Counted from the stretch's first letter, positions 51,274 through 61,041 are shown. The stretch: 64,000 bases of DNA from Sporobacter sp963663605 (GCA_963663605.2 CAXXVF010000001.1:62001-126000), one strand, 5' to 3'. Notes: generated from the sequence alone by a model not told the origin. Made by a program: numbers and translations.

Positions 51274-52507
51274 TCTCTTTCCCGTTATGCTTGCCGCTTG
51301 TTTGCCGTATGATTTCCTCGTATAAACTCAAATAAGCGCGGCAGGAGCGTTCGCCTGAGAACATTTCCGCTCTTTTTCTGCAGGATGCGGCATCCGGCGG
51401 ATATTCCCTGATTTTTTTGAGCGCGTCTATGATACCCACGACAACGTCACCGACTGAATTTACAGCAATGCCGCAGGTATCGTCCACAATTTCCGCACAG
51501 GCCGTCGCGTTTGTCACAATCACCGGGGTTCCGCAGGCCAGAGCCTCCAGCGAGACAAGACCGAACGTTTCCTCTTTTGACGGATTGAGCAGGACGTCGG
51601 CGGCGGAATAGAATTGGACCAGCCGCTGTACGCTGTCCGTTCTGGGCAGAGCGATAATTTCTTCGGGTATTGTTTTTTTGATACTTTTTTGAACGCCGAC
51701 CATAACGATGACGGCGTCTGTGCCGACATGCGGCGCCAATTTCTTTATAACGCTGAGGCCTTTGCGTTCCGACCAGCCGTCCTGCACGCATAAAATAATG
51801 AAACGGCTTCCTATGCCCAGTTCTCTCCGTACCGCGCTGTCCGTTGACCGAAACACCTGCAGATCAATGCCGTTTTGGATTGTACGGACCGGACAGACTT
51901 TAAGAAAAGACGCCTGCACCTGACTTTTGAGCCAATTCGAGACCGGCGTTATCGTCATGTCGTTAACGTCGGTAAACAGCTTCTTTTTTTGGAGGTAGTT
52001 AACACGCGAGCGGTCCAGCAGCCGGCTGGCCGGATAATCGCTTTTGTTTCGACATCGTCGACAGCCGTCTTTTTTCCATTGCGTACATCCGATGCTGGAA
52101 TAATGAACGCAGTGCCCGGTGAAAGGCCAGCAATCATGAAGCGTCCAGACGACCGGCTTTTTAAATTCCCTGAGAAATCTGAAAAGGATTTTTATGTTGA
52201 TGTAATATCCGTGCAGGTTATGCAGGTGGATGACGTCCGGATCGTACGCCTTGATTTTTTTGATCAGCCGACGGGTCGCGAATACGGACCCGAAGCCCTG
52301 CCGGTCAAACAGCCGGGTGATCAGGACATGCAGAAAGACGCTGAGGTTTGAACCTGTTTTAATAGTCCGCAGGCCGGCGGGCGCGCCGTATCGGCCGTAT
52401 ACGCAGATACACGCATGCCCCATGGCCTCGGCGGCACGCGCGATATCCGCAACGATCCGCCCCGTGCTGCTTCGTCCGCATACCGTGTTGATTTGCATAA
52501 GCTTCAT
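51251..52507 (-). CDS. Glycosyltransferase family 4
   Basis: 418 aa, GT-B fold. N-terminal MKLMQINTVCGRSSTGRIV, acceptor-side LHNLHGYYINIKIL (~93-106), and the GT4 donor motif EETFGLVSLEALACGTPVI (in part, ~312-330; EX7E). Adds a sugar to the lipid-linked unit on the cytoplasmic face. The ATG at 52507 overlaps the previous stop by ATGA; longer in-frame start at 52531 is unlikely. Confidence 0.9.
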   Translation of the reverse strand: MKLMQINTVCGRSSTGRIVADIARAAEAMGHACICVYGRYGAPAGLRTIKTGSNLSVFLHVLITRLFDRQGFGSVFATRRLIKKIKAYDPDVIHLHNLHGYYINIKILFRFLREFKKPVVWTLHDCWPFTGHCVHYSSIGCTQWKKDGCRRCRNKSDYPASRLLDRSRVNYLQKKKLFTDVNDMTITPVSNWLKSQVQASFLKVCPVRTIQNGIDLQVFRSTDSAVRRELGIGSRFIILCVQDGWSERKGLSVIKKLAPHVGTDAVIVMVGVQKSIKKTIPEEIIALPRTDSVQRLVQFYSAADVLLNPSKEETFGLVSLEALACGTPVIVTNATACAEIVDDTCGIAVNSVGDVVVGIIDALKKIREYPPDAASCRKRAEMFSGERSCRAYLSLYEEIIRQTSGKHNGKENVRYEIG

Positions 52508-53760
52508 AACAGGTCTTCGTCCTCTCCGCACACAGCCTGAATAATACGGATGATATCCGATACGGCGTGCTCTCTTGTCAGATGTTCCCGGGCAAACCTG
52601 CGCGCGTTTTGGCCCATAAACTCAAGCCGGATTTTGTCACCCATCAACGCTTCGACGGCGTCGGCGATGTTTTCAGGGCTGCCCGCCTCTGCAAACACGC
52701 CGCATTGATGCTGCGTGATGATTCGCTCCAGCTGCGTGCCCTTGTCAAAGCTGGCTAAAACTGGTGTGCCGGCTGCCATGATGCTCCAGGTCTTGCTGGG
52801 CATGGCGCTGCCGCCGAAGCCTTTTCTTAAAATCACGACGCCCGCGTCACCCAGGCTGTAGACGAAACGGACGCGTTCGTAGGGCTGCATGGGCGCGAAA
52901 ACAACAAGGCCGTCCGGGAGCGCCGCCGCTTTCTGTTTGACGTTTTCAAGCTGCGTACCGCTGCCAATGATCACGAAGCACACGCGCTGACTTTCCCGCA
53001 GGAGCCCGGCGGCGTCGAGGAGCAAACCCACGTTTTGAGCGGCGCCGATATTGCCGGCGTAGACGATGAGAAATTTATCCCTCGGGAGCCCTAACTCCTC
53101 AAATAGCGGGTTGTCTTGGCGGGGCACGGGATATACGGTATCTGTCTTTATCCAGTTGTAAACGATCATAATTTTTTCAGCCGGTACGCCTTTGTCCAGC
53201 AGGTTTTTCCGGAAGTCCTCTGAGATGACAAGGATTTTATCGGCGTGCCTGTATGTGAATTTTTCAAGACTGAAGCCCAGCTTCCACAGCGCCGAGCCCT
53301 TATGGGTGAGGCCCGCGCTTACCAGCGAGTCGGGGAATACGTCCTGCATATGATAGATTAAAGGCACTTTTTTGACTGCGCTCAACAGCGCGCACATAGC
53401 GCCCGTTGTCGGCGGGGTGCTGCCCGCGAAGATGACGTCCGTGTTACGGGCCGACAAGCCTTTAAAAAACTGGATGATATTGCAGAGAATGTACCGTGCG
53501 GCTCTCGATGTTATTGTTTTTCCCTCCCTAAACAAGGGGAAGTAATGGATCAGGAGATTTCCGCCGGCCTTTGTGACCTTCTTTCCGCTGTAGAGCCGGT
53601 GCACCTGTTTCGTAACGCCCCTTGTGGGCGCGGGGACGTATAGATCCACAAAATAGCCATGATTTGCGAGGCCTTCGGCGGCGTCGGTATCCAGATACAT
53701 GCTGGCGGCGGTCTCGGGTTCGTAATAGCCTTTGTACATTAATATGCGTTTGCGTGTCAT
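52504..53760 (-). CDS. Glycosyltransferase family 4 (WbuB-like)
   Basis: 418 aa. MTRKRILMYKGYYEPETAASM N-terminus (split here), IYHMQDVFPDSL (~143-154), YAGNIGAAQNVGLLLDAA and GGSAMPSKTWSIMAAGTPVL (in part, ~326-345), matching the WbuB branch of GT4. It commonly adds an amino sugar to the initiating unit. Overlaps both neighbours by ATGA. Confidence 0.9.
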   Translation of the reverse strand: MTRKRILMYKGYYEPETAASMYLDTDAAEGLANHGYFVDLYVPAPTRGVTKQVHRLYSGKKVTKAGGNLLIHYFPLFREGKTITSRAARYILCNIIQFFKGLSARNTDVIFAGSTPPTTGAMCALLSAVKKVPLIYHMQDVFPDSLVSAGLTHKGSALWKLGFSLEKFTYRHADKILVISEDFRKNLLDKGVPAEKIMIVYNWIKTDTVYPVPRQDNPLFEELGLPRDKFLIVYAGNIGAAQNVGLLLDAAGLLRESQRVCFVIIGSGTQLENVKQKAAALPDGLVVFAPMQPYERVRFVYSLGDAGVVILRKGFGGSAMPSKTWSIMAAGTPVLASFDKGTQLERIITQHQCGVFAEAGSPENIADAVEALMGDKIRLEFMGQNARRFAREHLTREHAVSDIIRIIQAVCGEDEDLL

Positions 53761-54377
53761 TTGCTCTGCCTCCCGCCGCAGTTACCGCTTCTATTGCGGT
53801 ATACATCATCCATCCGAATCAGCGTTAAAACTGTACGAAACAGGATTTTAACGTCAAGGAGGAAGCCGACGTCGCGGGCATACCGGGCGTCTTCAAGCCG
53901 CTCAGTGCGGGAGTCCAGCCTGTTGCGGTGATAGGCCTGTGAATACCCGGTGATGCCGGGAAGCACCGCCATTTTCTCAAGTTCGTCATCCGTGAAAGAA
54001 GCCAGCTGCGTTTCTAAAACCGGCCTGGGGCCGATGAAACTCATATCACCCTTGAGCACGTTGATGATCTGAGGGAGCTCGTCGATACTGGTCCGCCGGA
54101 TGAATCTGCCGACACGCGTAAGCCTCAAGTCATCGGGGCTGTTGAACGTACTGCCGTCGGCATTATAAATATCGCGCGCGTTCAAATGCATTGAGCGGAG
54201 CTTATACATGGAAAAGCTCCGGCAGTTTTTACCGACGCGTTTTGAAACATAAATGACAGGCCCGTGATCCTCCAGCCGGATGGCCGCGCCGAACGCGATG
54301 ACAGCCAGCAGCAACAGCGGCAGCAGAATGAGTCCCAGAAGTACGTCAAGCATGCGTTTTATAATTCTTCTATACAT
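53757..54377 (-). CDS. Initiating sugar-phosphate transferase
   Basis: 206 aa bacterial sugar transferase: one N-terminal TM helix (~10-32), the KLRSMHLNARDIYNADGSTF segment (start, ~60), RRTSIDELPQIINVLKGDMSFIGPRP (in part, ~92-115) and PGITGYSQ (~140-147). Transfers a sugar-1-phosphate to undecaprenyl phosphate and starts repeat-unit assembly. The short form (no N-terminal sensor domain), as in PglC/WbaP C-terminal domains. Confidence 0.92.
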   Translation of the reverse strand: MYRRIIKRMLDVLLGLILLPLLLLAVIAFGAAIRLEDHGPVIYVSKRVGKNCRSFSMYKLRSMHLNARDIYNADGSTFNSPDDLRLTRVGRFIRRTSIDELPQIINVLKGDMSFIGPRPVLETQLASFTDDELEKMAVLPGITGYSQAYHRNRLDSRTERLEDARYARDVGFLLDVKILFRTVLTLIRMDDVYRNRSGNCGGRQSK

Positions 54378-55485
54378 GACGGCACACCGCCGTTTCAGTG
54401 GTTTTGAAGGTGTTGATGCGGCAAGCTATGGTTTTCATTTCCTCCGGTCCATATCGTTGATCGCAGGGAAGCGTTAGAACACAATCGGAGCGTTCGTGAC
54501 CGATTTTGTCCCAGGGACACTCAGGGTTTCGGTCCCAGTGGATGCTGCAGTAAATGCCGTTTGACGTCAGATACGCGCGTAGCGCGTCACGATTTGGGCA
54601 GAGGATTGGAAGGCCCATAGGCACACAGTTTTCCGTGCGTTTCATTACGGGCGCAACACAGGATTTTTCCAGCAGGGCGTCATATAAAAAGTCATGATTT
54701 GCCGTTCTTTTTTTAACCATATCGTCTATATCGCATGACGGCAGGAGCGCCCGCGTGATTTCCGACATTTCCCGGATGGCGTAATCTGAGAACAGGGCCT
54801 TGTTCGCCAGACCGGCATATGTCAGATACAGGTTCTTATCCAGAGCCCGGTTGCTGAGATAATGGGTTTTCATCACCTGCGCCGCCAAATAATACAGAGA
54901 GTAATCGTTGCCCGCGCACTGCTTTTCAAACGCCGGCAGCATATCTTTTGAAAGCAAAACGGCGCCGTCCGGCACCGGCAGCCATTTACGAAGGCTTCCC
55001 AGTATATAATCGCCGAAACAGAGCCCTTGCGAAGTACGAGAGAACAAACATGTCGTTACGTCCTCAATGACGACGATGCCCTGCTGTTTCATTTGGCTGA
55101 TCAGGCGCAGCAGATGACTGTCTTTTAAAGGGCCGAAATACGGCGTGATGTATACGGCTGCGGAAGGCTCCAGGTTCTTTTCCAGATCGAAGGCGTCCGG
55201 CTCCAGCGTATCCGTCACGCCATAGTACGCATAAGGCAGCCCGGATCTCCGGACCGCGCCTGTAATCGAGGAACAGATATATGACGGCAGCAGGAGCTTC
55301 TTTAATCCCGTTTCTTTTTTCAGGTATCGCAGCAGCGCCTCGGCAGCCGCCCTTCCCGTGTTAAAAAAAGCCGTATGCCATGAACCGGTATCGCGCATCA
55401 GCGGAAGCTTGAATTCTCCGGCCCCGCGTGCGAACAAGGCTTCGGCGCCGATTTCAAAAATACTTCCGATCTCGGTGCTGTTCAT
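54370..55485 (-). CDS. Divergent DegT/DnrJ-like aminotransferase-fold protein
   Basis: 371 aa. TGRAAAEALLRYL (~43-55), VVIEDVTTCLF (~139-149, Asp of PLP binding) and GSLRKWLPVPDGAVLLS (~163-179), with the Lys in place of the PLP-binding Lys of sugar aminotransferases. The sequence is far from ordinary DegT enzymes (one typical copy is at 56681). With the adjoining ATP-grasp gene it may transfer an amino acid or amino group to a sugar. Overlaps both neighbours by 4-8 bp. Confidence 0.68.
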   Translation of the reverse strand: MNSTEIGSIFEIGAEALFARGAGEFKLPLMRDTGSWHTAFFNTGRAAAEALLRYLKKETGLKKLLLPSYICSSITGAVRRSGLPYAYYGVTDTLEPDAFDLEKNLEPSAAVYITPYFGPLKDSHLLRLISQMKQQGIVVIEDVTTCLFSRTSQGLCFGDYILGSLRKWLPVPDGAVLLSKDMLPAFEKQCAGNDYSLYYLAAQVMKTHYLSNRALDKNLYLTYAGLANKALFSDYAIREMSEITRALLPSCDIDDMVKKRTANHDFLYDALLEKSCVAPVMKRTENCVPMGLPILCPNRDALRAYLTSNGIYCSIHWDRNPECPWDKIGHERSDCVLTLPCDQRYGPEEMKTIACRINTFKTTETAVCRHV

Positions 55486-56684
55486 AGGGCATTCTTTACT
55501 GTACGGTCGATCTCGTTTTTTATGCGTTCAGCCGTTTCGACCGCCTGCCCGACGCTGCCGCCGGCAGAGACGACGTAGCCGCAGCCGTCCGGGTTGCTGC
55601 GATATGGATTTATCCGGTCCCCGGGGGAAAGGATGAAAAAAACATCCAGCACCTCGGGGTTATGCGCCCGTATCGCTGCGATATCCGGCAGGCGGCGCAC
55701 AACGCCCGGGGAAAGCGCAAGGATGGCCGTCGCTACGATCCGGCCCTTTGCCGACGGGCTCCAGTCCGTTGGGTCGCCTGCCGCGGCCCGTATCATGTTC
55801 CCCATATAGTCCACGCCCGTAGCATAGGGGATGATATGGGAACCGATCAGGTTCCCGCCCATTCTTGCGCCGACGTCCACGATGCAGGCCCTGCCGCCGC
55901 CGTCTATGAGCAGGTCCATGTTTACGCAGCCGAAACGGATGCCCAGAGCTCGGATGGCCGATTTGACGGTGTTTCGGATTTTCTCGAGCGTCTCTTCCGG
56001 CAGGCCGCTTGGCAGTGCATGGCCGAGCTCCGCGTAATACGGCGGTTTTGTCATACGTTTTTGCAGGATGCCCAGAACATGTATTCCGCCGCTGTCAACG
56101 AATGCCTCCGCACCGTATTCCCGGCCTGTGATAAACGTCTCCGCTAAGGCGCGATGCACCCGAGAGGACGCTATCGCCGCCGCGCAGGCGCGCTCGAAGC
56201 CGTTCGGGCTGTCTACCCGTGTTACCGCGCGGCTCCCGCAGCCGTCGCAGGGCTTCACCATAACGGGGTAATTGATGCGTTTTGCCATGCTGCGGGCGGC
56301 GCCCATATCAGAAATATCATAAAACCGGGGCAGCGCACCCGCCCCGGACTCAGACAGCAGCTTCCGCATGCTGTATTTGTTTTTAACGGTCAAAGCCGTA
56401 TTGTAAGAAAGCCCGCAAAGCCCCAGTTCGCCGGCGATGCGGCTTGCGGAAAGCACGCCGAAATCCGTCGCGGCGGTCACGACCCCGTCTATATCCCGCT
56501 TTCGGGCATAAGCCAGACAGGCCTGCTCATCCGAGATATCGACGACAGCGTGCGCATCGGCATGCCGGAAGCCGGGCGCGTTCCTGTCGCCGTCTATACA
56601 AAGCGTAAAGTAGCCCAGTTCGCGCGCTTTTTCAATGACGAAAGACTGCCGGAAACCGGCGCCTACGACTAAAAGTTTTTTCAT
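55482..56684 (-). CDS. ATP-grasp ligase
   Basis: 400 aa. N-terminal Rossmann-like VVGAGFRQSFVIEKARELG, pre-ATP-grasp AATDFGVLSASRIAGELG (~92-109), the ATP-binding NYPVMVKPCDGCGSRAV (~136-152) and the metal-binding VDVGARMGGNLIG (~266-278). Such ligases form amide or peptide bonds from carboxyl phosphates. In glycan operons they usually decorate a sugar with an amino acid. Overlaps the neighbouring genes by ATGA. Confidence 0.82.
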   Translation of the reverse strand: MKKLLVVGAGFRQSFVIEKARELGYFTLCIDGDRNAPGFRHADAHAVVDISDEQACLAYARKRDIDGVVTAATDFGVLSASRIAGELGLCGLSYNTALTVKNKYSMRKLLSESGAGALPRFYDISDMGAARSMAKRINYPVMVKPCDGCGSRAVTRVDSPNGFERACAAAIASSRVHRALAETFITGREYGAEAFVDSGGIHVLGILQKRMTKPPYYAELGHALPSGLPEETLEKIRNTVKSAIRALGIRFGCVNMDLLIDGGGRACIVDVGARMGGNLIGSHIIPYATGVDYMGNMIRAAAGDPTDWSPSAKGRIVATAILALSPGVVRRLPDIAAIRAHNPEVLDVFFILSPGDRINPYRSNPDGCGYVVSAGGSVGQAVETAERIKNEIDRTVKNAL

Positions 56685-57904
56685 TTAAGCAAATCATCCC
56701 GTCGTCTGTTTTCATTGAGGATCGCCTTCAGCGTTTCGGCAACGTACCGGGCCTCCGCGTCCGTAAGAAGGGTATGTCCCGGAAGTGTTATCTCATTGCG
56801 GTACTGTGCGTAGGCGTTCGGGAAATCGCCGATGTCAAATCCCAGATCGCGGTAGGCCGTCATCATGGGCAGCGGTTTGAAGTGAACGTTGCAAACCACG
56901 CCGGCCTCCGCCATCCTCATTATTATTTTATTGCGTTCCGCCTCGTTCGTTCCGGGAATCCTGACCAGATACAAATGACCGTTGCCCTGACTGTCCGGGC
57001 GATTGTGTTCCAGTCGCCGGATGCCGCAAGGCAGGAGAATGTCGTCATATATCCGCATGATCTGCCGCCGCCGCGCCGCAAGGCCGTCAAACCGTTCCAG
57101 CTGCGCCAGACCGAACGCCGCCGTGAGATCGGTCATGTTGTACTTATATCCGGGAAACAAAACATCATACTCCCAGGCGCCGAGCTTCATTTTGGCCAAG
57201 GCGTCCTTGCTCTGGCCGTGAAGGGACATGAGAACAAAACGACGGTACAGATCGTCGCCGTCGACACCCGCCCTGGCGGGCCAGGTGACGGCTCCGCCTT
57301 CGGCTGTCGTCAGGTTCTTGACTGCATGGAAGGAAAAAGCGGTGAAATCGGCAACATTTCCGGAGCGCTTCCCGCGATAGGCCGCGCCGAAAGAGTGCGC
57401 GCCGTCGGCGAGAATGATGCACCGGCCGAACGCTTTTTGCAGGTCGTTTTCAGGCCGGAAAAGGTGTTTTTTGCTTTCCGCGATTTCAAATATGCGGTCA
57501 TAGTCACACATAACGCCGCCGATATCGACGGGGATGATGACCTTCGTCTTTTCCGTGACGGCGTCCGCCAGTCCGGTATAGTCCATTTCAAATGATCCGG
57601 GCGCGGTATCCACAAGCACGAGCGTTGCCCCCGTGTGACAGATCACCGAGGCGGACGCCGTATATGTATAAGCCGACGTGATCACTTCGTCGCCGGGACC
57701 GACGCCCAAAATGCGCAGCGTCAGCTCCAGCGCCGCCGAGCCGGAGCTGAGGCACACGACCTTCGGCGTGTTGCAGTATTCGGCGATCCTCTGTTCAAAT
57801 AGCTTGGTCTGCGGGCCGGTCGTTATCCAGCCGGACCGCAACGCCTCCGAAACCGCCTCGATTTCAAGCCCGGTAACATCCGGCGGTGAAAATTGAATAT
57901 TCAT
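56681..57904 (-). CDS. DegT/DnrJ/EryC1-family sugar aminotransferase
   Basis: 407 aa. VTGLEIEAVSEALRSGWIT (~9-27), SGSAALELTLRILG, ADGAHSFGAAY (~179-189) and SFHAVKNLTTAEGGAV (about 202-217; Lys is the PLP lysine). Makes an amino sugar from a keto sugar nucleotide. AGGAGC precedes the ATG at 57904. Follows the 2-epimerase gene. Confidence 0.92.
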   Translation of the reverse strand: MNIQFSPPDVTGLEIEAVSEALRSGWITTGPQTKLFEQRIAEYCNTPKVVCLSSGSAALELTLRILGVGPGDEVITSAYTYTASASVICHTGATLVLVDTAPGSFEMDYTGLADAVTEKTKVIIPVDIGGVMCDYDRIFEIAESKKHLFRPENDLQKAFGRCIILADGAHSFGAAYRGKRSGNVADFTAFSFHAVKNLTTAEGGAVTWPARAGVDGDDLYRRFVLMSLHGQSKDALAKMKLGAWEYDVLFPGYKYNMTDLTAAFGLAQLERFDGLAARRRQIMRIYDDILLPCGIRRLEHNRPDSQGNGHLYLVRIPGTNEAERNKIIMRMAEAGVVCNVHFKPLPMMTAYRDLGFDIGDFPNAYAQYRNEITLPGHTLLTDAEARYVAETLKAILNENRRRDDLLK

Positions 57905-57914
57905 AAAAACGCTC

Positions 57915-59045
57915 CTAAAGAGATTTTCTCCATACAAATCTGTTGACGATGCCCGTATATGACTGGATCAGTTTAACGACCTTGGCGCTGACGTTTTCAT
58001 CCGCATAATCCGGCACCGTCAGGCCGTTATCCGCGTTTTGCTGCATGGCGACGGCGAGCGCCGCCGCCCGGAGCACTTCCTCCGGCGTTGTGCCGCCGAT
58101 GGTAAATACGCCTTTGTCAAGCCCTTCCGGACGTTCCGTGCTCGTTCTCAGGGATATCGCCGGGAACCCTAAGTACGCGGCTTCCTCCGAAAGCGTTCCG
58201 CTGTCGGACATGACACAAAAGGCATGCTGCTGAAGATGGTTGTAGTCGTAAAAGCCGAAGGGTTCAAGCGCCCGGACGAGCGGGCTGAACTTAAACCGGC
58301 GTTTTTCAATGGCCCTGCGGCTTCTGGGATGCACGCTGTAAATGACCGGCATCGCATATTTTTCCGCAATGGCGTTGACCGCGTTCATCAGATTGAGAAA
58401 ATGTTCTTCTCCGTCAATGTTTTCCTCCCTGTGCGCCGACAGCAGGATATAGCGTCCGCTTTCAATGCCGAGCGTTTTAAGAATGCCGCTGTTATTGATC
58501 TCCGCTTTCCAGTCGCGCAGGACTTCGGCCATGGGCGACCCCACAACGAAGGTGTGCTCCGGCCGCACGCCGCAGCTCAGGATGTACCGCCTGGCGTGCT
58601 CTGTGTAGCACAGGTTGACGTCGCTCGTGATATCGACGATCCGCCGGTTGATCTCTTCGGGCAGGTTATCGTCAAAGCAGCGGTTGCCCGCTTCCATGTG
58701 AAAGATCGGGATTTTCAGACGTTTGGCAGAGATCACGCACAAACAGGAGTTTGTGTCGCCCAATACGATAAGCGCATCGGGCTTGATCTCTGCCATTAAA
58801 GAATAGGTCTCGGCAATCACATTGCCTATGGTCCGTCCCGGATTATTACCGGCAGCGCCCAGATAATAATCGGGCGCCCGCAAGCCTAAGTCCCGAAAAA
58901 ACAACTCATTGAGCGCATAGTCATAATTCTGGCCTGTGTGGACGAGAACGTGATCGAAATACAGATCGCTTTTGCGCATGATCGCGGACATTTTAATGAT
59001 CTCCGGCCGCGTGCCGACGACCGTCATCAGCTTCAGCTTATTCAT
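57915..59045 (-). CDS. wecB: UDP-GlcNAc 2-epimerase, non-hydrolysing
   Basis: 376 aa. MTVVGTRPEIIKM start (~7-19), VHTGQNYDYALNELFF (~34-49), VLGDTNSCLC (~93-102) and SDSGTLSEEAAYLGFPAISLR (in part, ~283-303), the WecB-family pattern. Interconverts UDP-GlcNAc and UDP-ManNAc (or the FucNAc-type C2 epimerisation of the FnlC branch). GGGAG precedes the ATG at 59045. Confidence 0.92.
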   Translation of the reverse strand: MNKLKLMTVVGTRPEIIKMSAIMRKSDLYFDHVLVHTGQNYDYALNELFFRDLGLRAPDYYLGAAGNNPGRTIGNVIAETYSLMAEIKPDALIVLGDTNSCLCVISAKRLKIPIFHMEAGNRCFDDNLPEEINRRIVDITSDVNLCYTEHARRYILSCGVRPEHTFVVGSPMAEVLRDWKAEINNSGILKTLGIESGRYILLSAHREENIDGEEHFLNLMNAVNAIAEKYAMPVIYSVHPRSRRAIEKRRFKFSPLVRALEPFGFYDYNHLQQHAFCVMSDSGTLSEEAAYLGFPAISLRTSTERPEGLDKGVFTIGGTTPEEVLRAAALAVAMQQNADNGLTVPDYADENVSAKVVKLIQSYTGIVNRFVWRKSL

Positions 59046-59069
59046 AGACACTCCCATATCCCGGATTTC

Positions 59070-59924
59070 TTATATGCGGTAGTGCGGATACATGTTCCTG
59101 TGTGCGCGCAGCCATGCCGCAAGCTCTGCGACCATGACCTCGTAATCCGGTATCGTTATGTCAAATCCGGAACGGATCCGTATAAGGGATTTATCCGTTC
59201 GGATACCGTCCACGGGAACAACGTTCACCGCGCCGCCCCGAAAATGCCGGGCAAACAGCTGCAGCAGCTCGTATTTGCTGATCACCGTGTCCGGGACGGC
59301 GTTATACAGACCGTGCGTTCTTTTCGCTGCCGCCGACGCCATCGTCTTTGCCAGCTGCAGTGTCGTCTGGCCCGTCCAGACGGAGTTTTTATAACCATTG
59401 ACCGGCCCGTTCTGTTTTAAAAACCAGTTGAGCAGTCCGAGCCCTTCCGGATTTATATCCGGCCCCACGATGGAGCTGCGCAGCGTGATGTTTTTACCGT
59501 CGTCCAGCTCCCCTAAAGCTTTGCTGCGGGCATAAAACGTCTCGCCGTCTTTAAGATCGCCCTCCGTATAGCCGCCGCGTCTGCCGGAAAAAACACAGTC
59601 CGTACTTATATGTATGACCTGTGTGTCTGTGTCCATCGTTTCGCGGGCGAGGAAATGGGGCAGATAAGCGTTTAAAAACACGGCGCGCTCTTTGTCGCGT
59701 TCGGCAAACTGGTTGAGTACGCCGATACAGTTGATAACGGAATGAAAGCGCCCTTTATCAATAAGCTTGCGCAGTGTTTCAATGTCCCGCGCGTCTCCGG
59801 CCACGGAGTCGACATATGCTGATTTTTTTCTGGCAAAGCCCAGGACGTCATGACCGCGTTCTTTGAGATACAAGGAGACCATGTGTCCCGCCATGCCGTT
59901 ACAGCCCAATACTAAAAACTTCAT
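59070..59924 (-). CDS. RmlD-like sugar nucleotide reductase
   Basis: 284 aa extended SDR: FLVLGCNGMAGHMVSLYL (~3-20), VINCIGVLNQF (~58-68), STDCVFSGRRGGY (~104-116) and YARSKALGE (~128-136, Tyr-x-x-x-Lys). Reduces a 4-keto sugar nucleotide; the family includes RmlD and FnlB. Pairs naturally with the epimerases on both sides. Confidence 0.85.
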   Translation of the reverse strand: MKFLVLGCNGMAGHMVSLYLKERGHDVLGFARKKSAYVDSVAGDARDIETLRKLIDKGRFHSVINCIGVLNQFAERDKERAVFLNAYLPHFLARETMDTDTQVIHISTDCVFSGRRGGYTEGDLKDGETFYARSKALGELDDGKNITLRSSIVGPDINPEGLGLLNWFLKQNGPVNGYKNSVWTGQTTLQLAKTMASAAAKRTHGLYNAVPDTVISKYELLQLFARHFRGGAVNVVPVDGIRTDKSLIRIRSGFDITIPDYEVMVAELAAWLRAHRNMYPHYRI

Positions 59925-59939
59925 ATAAAACCCGGCTTT

Positions 59940-60887
59940 TTATGATTCGTGCGTAAACCAGTCCATATACTCAACAAGACCGTCCTCAATAGAGATCTCC
60001 GAATGAAAGCCCAGCTCACGATAAGCTTTTTCGGGCACAGCCGTGCAGTGCTTTACGTCGGCAGGGCGTTCGGGAGCATATACCACCGGCACGTCGGAGC
60101 CGGCGATATCCTTCATCATTTGAGCCAGTTGGTTGACGGTGACGCTGCCGCCGCTGCCCAGATTGTAAACAGCCGTGCCTCTTTCGCTGAACGCGGCCAA
60201 AAGATTTGCCTGCGCTACGTCCCGGACGTTTAAAAAATCCCGTGTCTGTGTTCCGTCGCCGTAAACAGTAACAGGCCGGCTGCTTAAGATGTGCCCGGCA
60301 AAGATCGGGATTACATTGCCGTAGGGACTAAACCGCTGGTTTATGCCGTAAATATTGAAATACCTCAGAGAGATTCCCGTGATGCCGTAAAGCTTCGAAT
60401 ACGCCAGAATCATATTTTCCGCCGCCAGTTTGCTGACGCCGTAAGGCGAATTGGCGTTATACGGATGATCCTCAGCGATTGCTTCCGACATCGGTTCGCC
60501 GAAAATAGCCGCTGAAGATGAATAGACGATCCTTGTCACGCCGTTTTTTCGCATGCCTTCCAGGACGTTGACCGTTCCGGCAAGGTTCGTAACGGAATCA
60601 AGAACCGGGTTATCCAAAGACTTGCGGCGTCCTACGCACGCCGCAAGATGGAAGACAGTATCTATGCCCGCGCACGCGTCTTCGACGCTCGAGGGGTCGC
60701 ATATATCCGCGTTTATAAACTCTAATGCATGTGCGTCAACGTATTGCTTGATATTGCGCAGGCAGCCCGATGAGAGATCGTCGATAATTCTTACGTCGTG
60801 CCCCTTCTCCAGAAGGAGCTTCACGATATTCGAGCCGATAAATCCGGCGCCGCCGGTGACTAATGCATGCATGTTTAAAGCCTTCAT
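59940..60887 (-). CDS. NAD-dependent sugar nucleotide 4-epimerase/dehydratase
   Basis: 315 aa extended SDR: HALVTGGAGFIGSNIVKLL (~7-25), DDLSSGCLRNI, YSSSAAIFGEP (~123-133) and YGVSKLAAE (~147-155, catalytic Tyr/Lys). Similar to UDP-GlcNAc/UDP-glucose 4-epimerases (WbpP/Gne type). First gene of the operon. An in-frame ATG at 60872 has AAGG upstream and is an alternative start giving MHALVTGG. Confidence 0.85.
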   Translation of the reverse strand: MKALNMHALVTGGAGFIGSNIVKLLLEKGHDVRIIDDLSSGCLRNIKQYVDAHALEFINADICDPSSVEDACAGIDTVFHLAACVGRRKSLDNPVLDSVTNLAGTVNVLEGMRKNGVTRIVYSSSAAIFGEPMSEAIAEDHPYNANSPYGVSKLAAENMILAYSKLYGITGISLRYFNIYGINQRFSPYGNVIPIFAGHILSSRPVTVYGDGTQTRDFLNVRDVAQANLLAAFSERGTAVYNLGSGGSVTVNQLAQMMKDIAGSDVPVVYAPERPADVKHCTAVPEKAYRELGFHSEISIEDGLVEYMDWFTHES

Positions 60888-61041
60888 CCTGCTTTATTCA
60901 GATCGCCCTGTTTATCCTGCAGATTTATGCGTTTTATTGCCCGGCTGCGATGATCCGGACGTATTAAGGTCACGTTGGATTCTATGCATATGCGATAAAA
61001 AGCGTTACGGCAGGCTGAGTAATAAAAAAAGAAAAACCGCG

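Noticed and set aside
42052..60887. Many frames on the plus strand of the polysaccharide operon
   Set aside because: They are antisense shadows of GC-rich coding DNA; none has a family signature or a ribosome binding site that outweighs the minus-strand genes.
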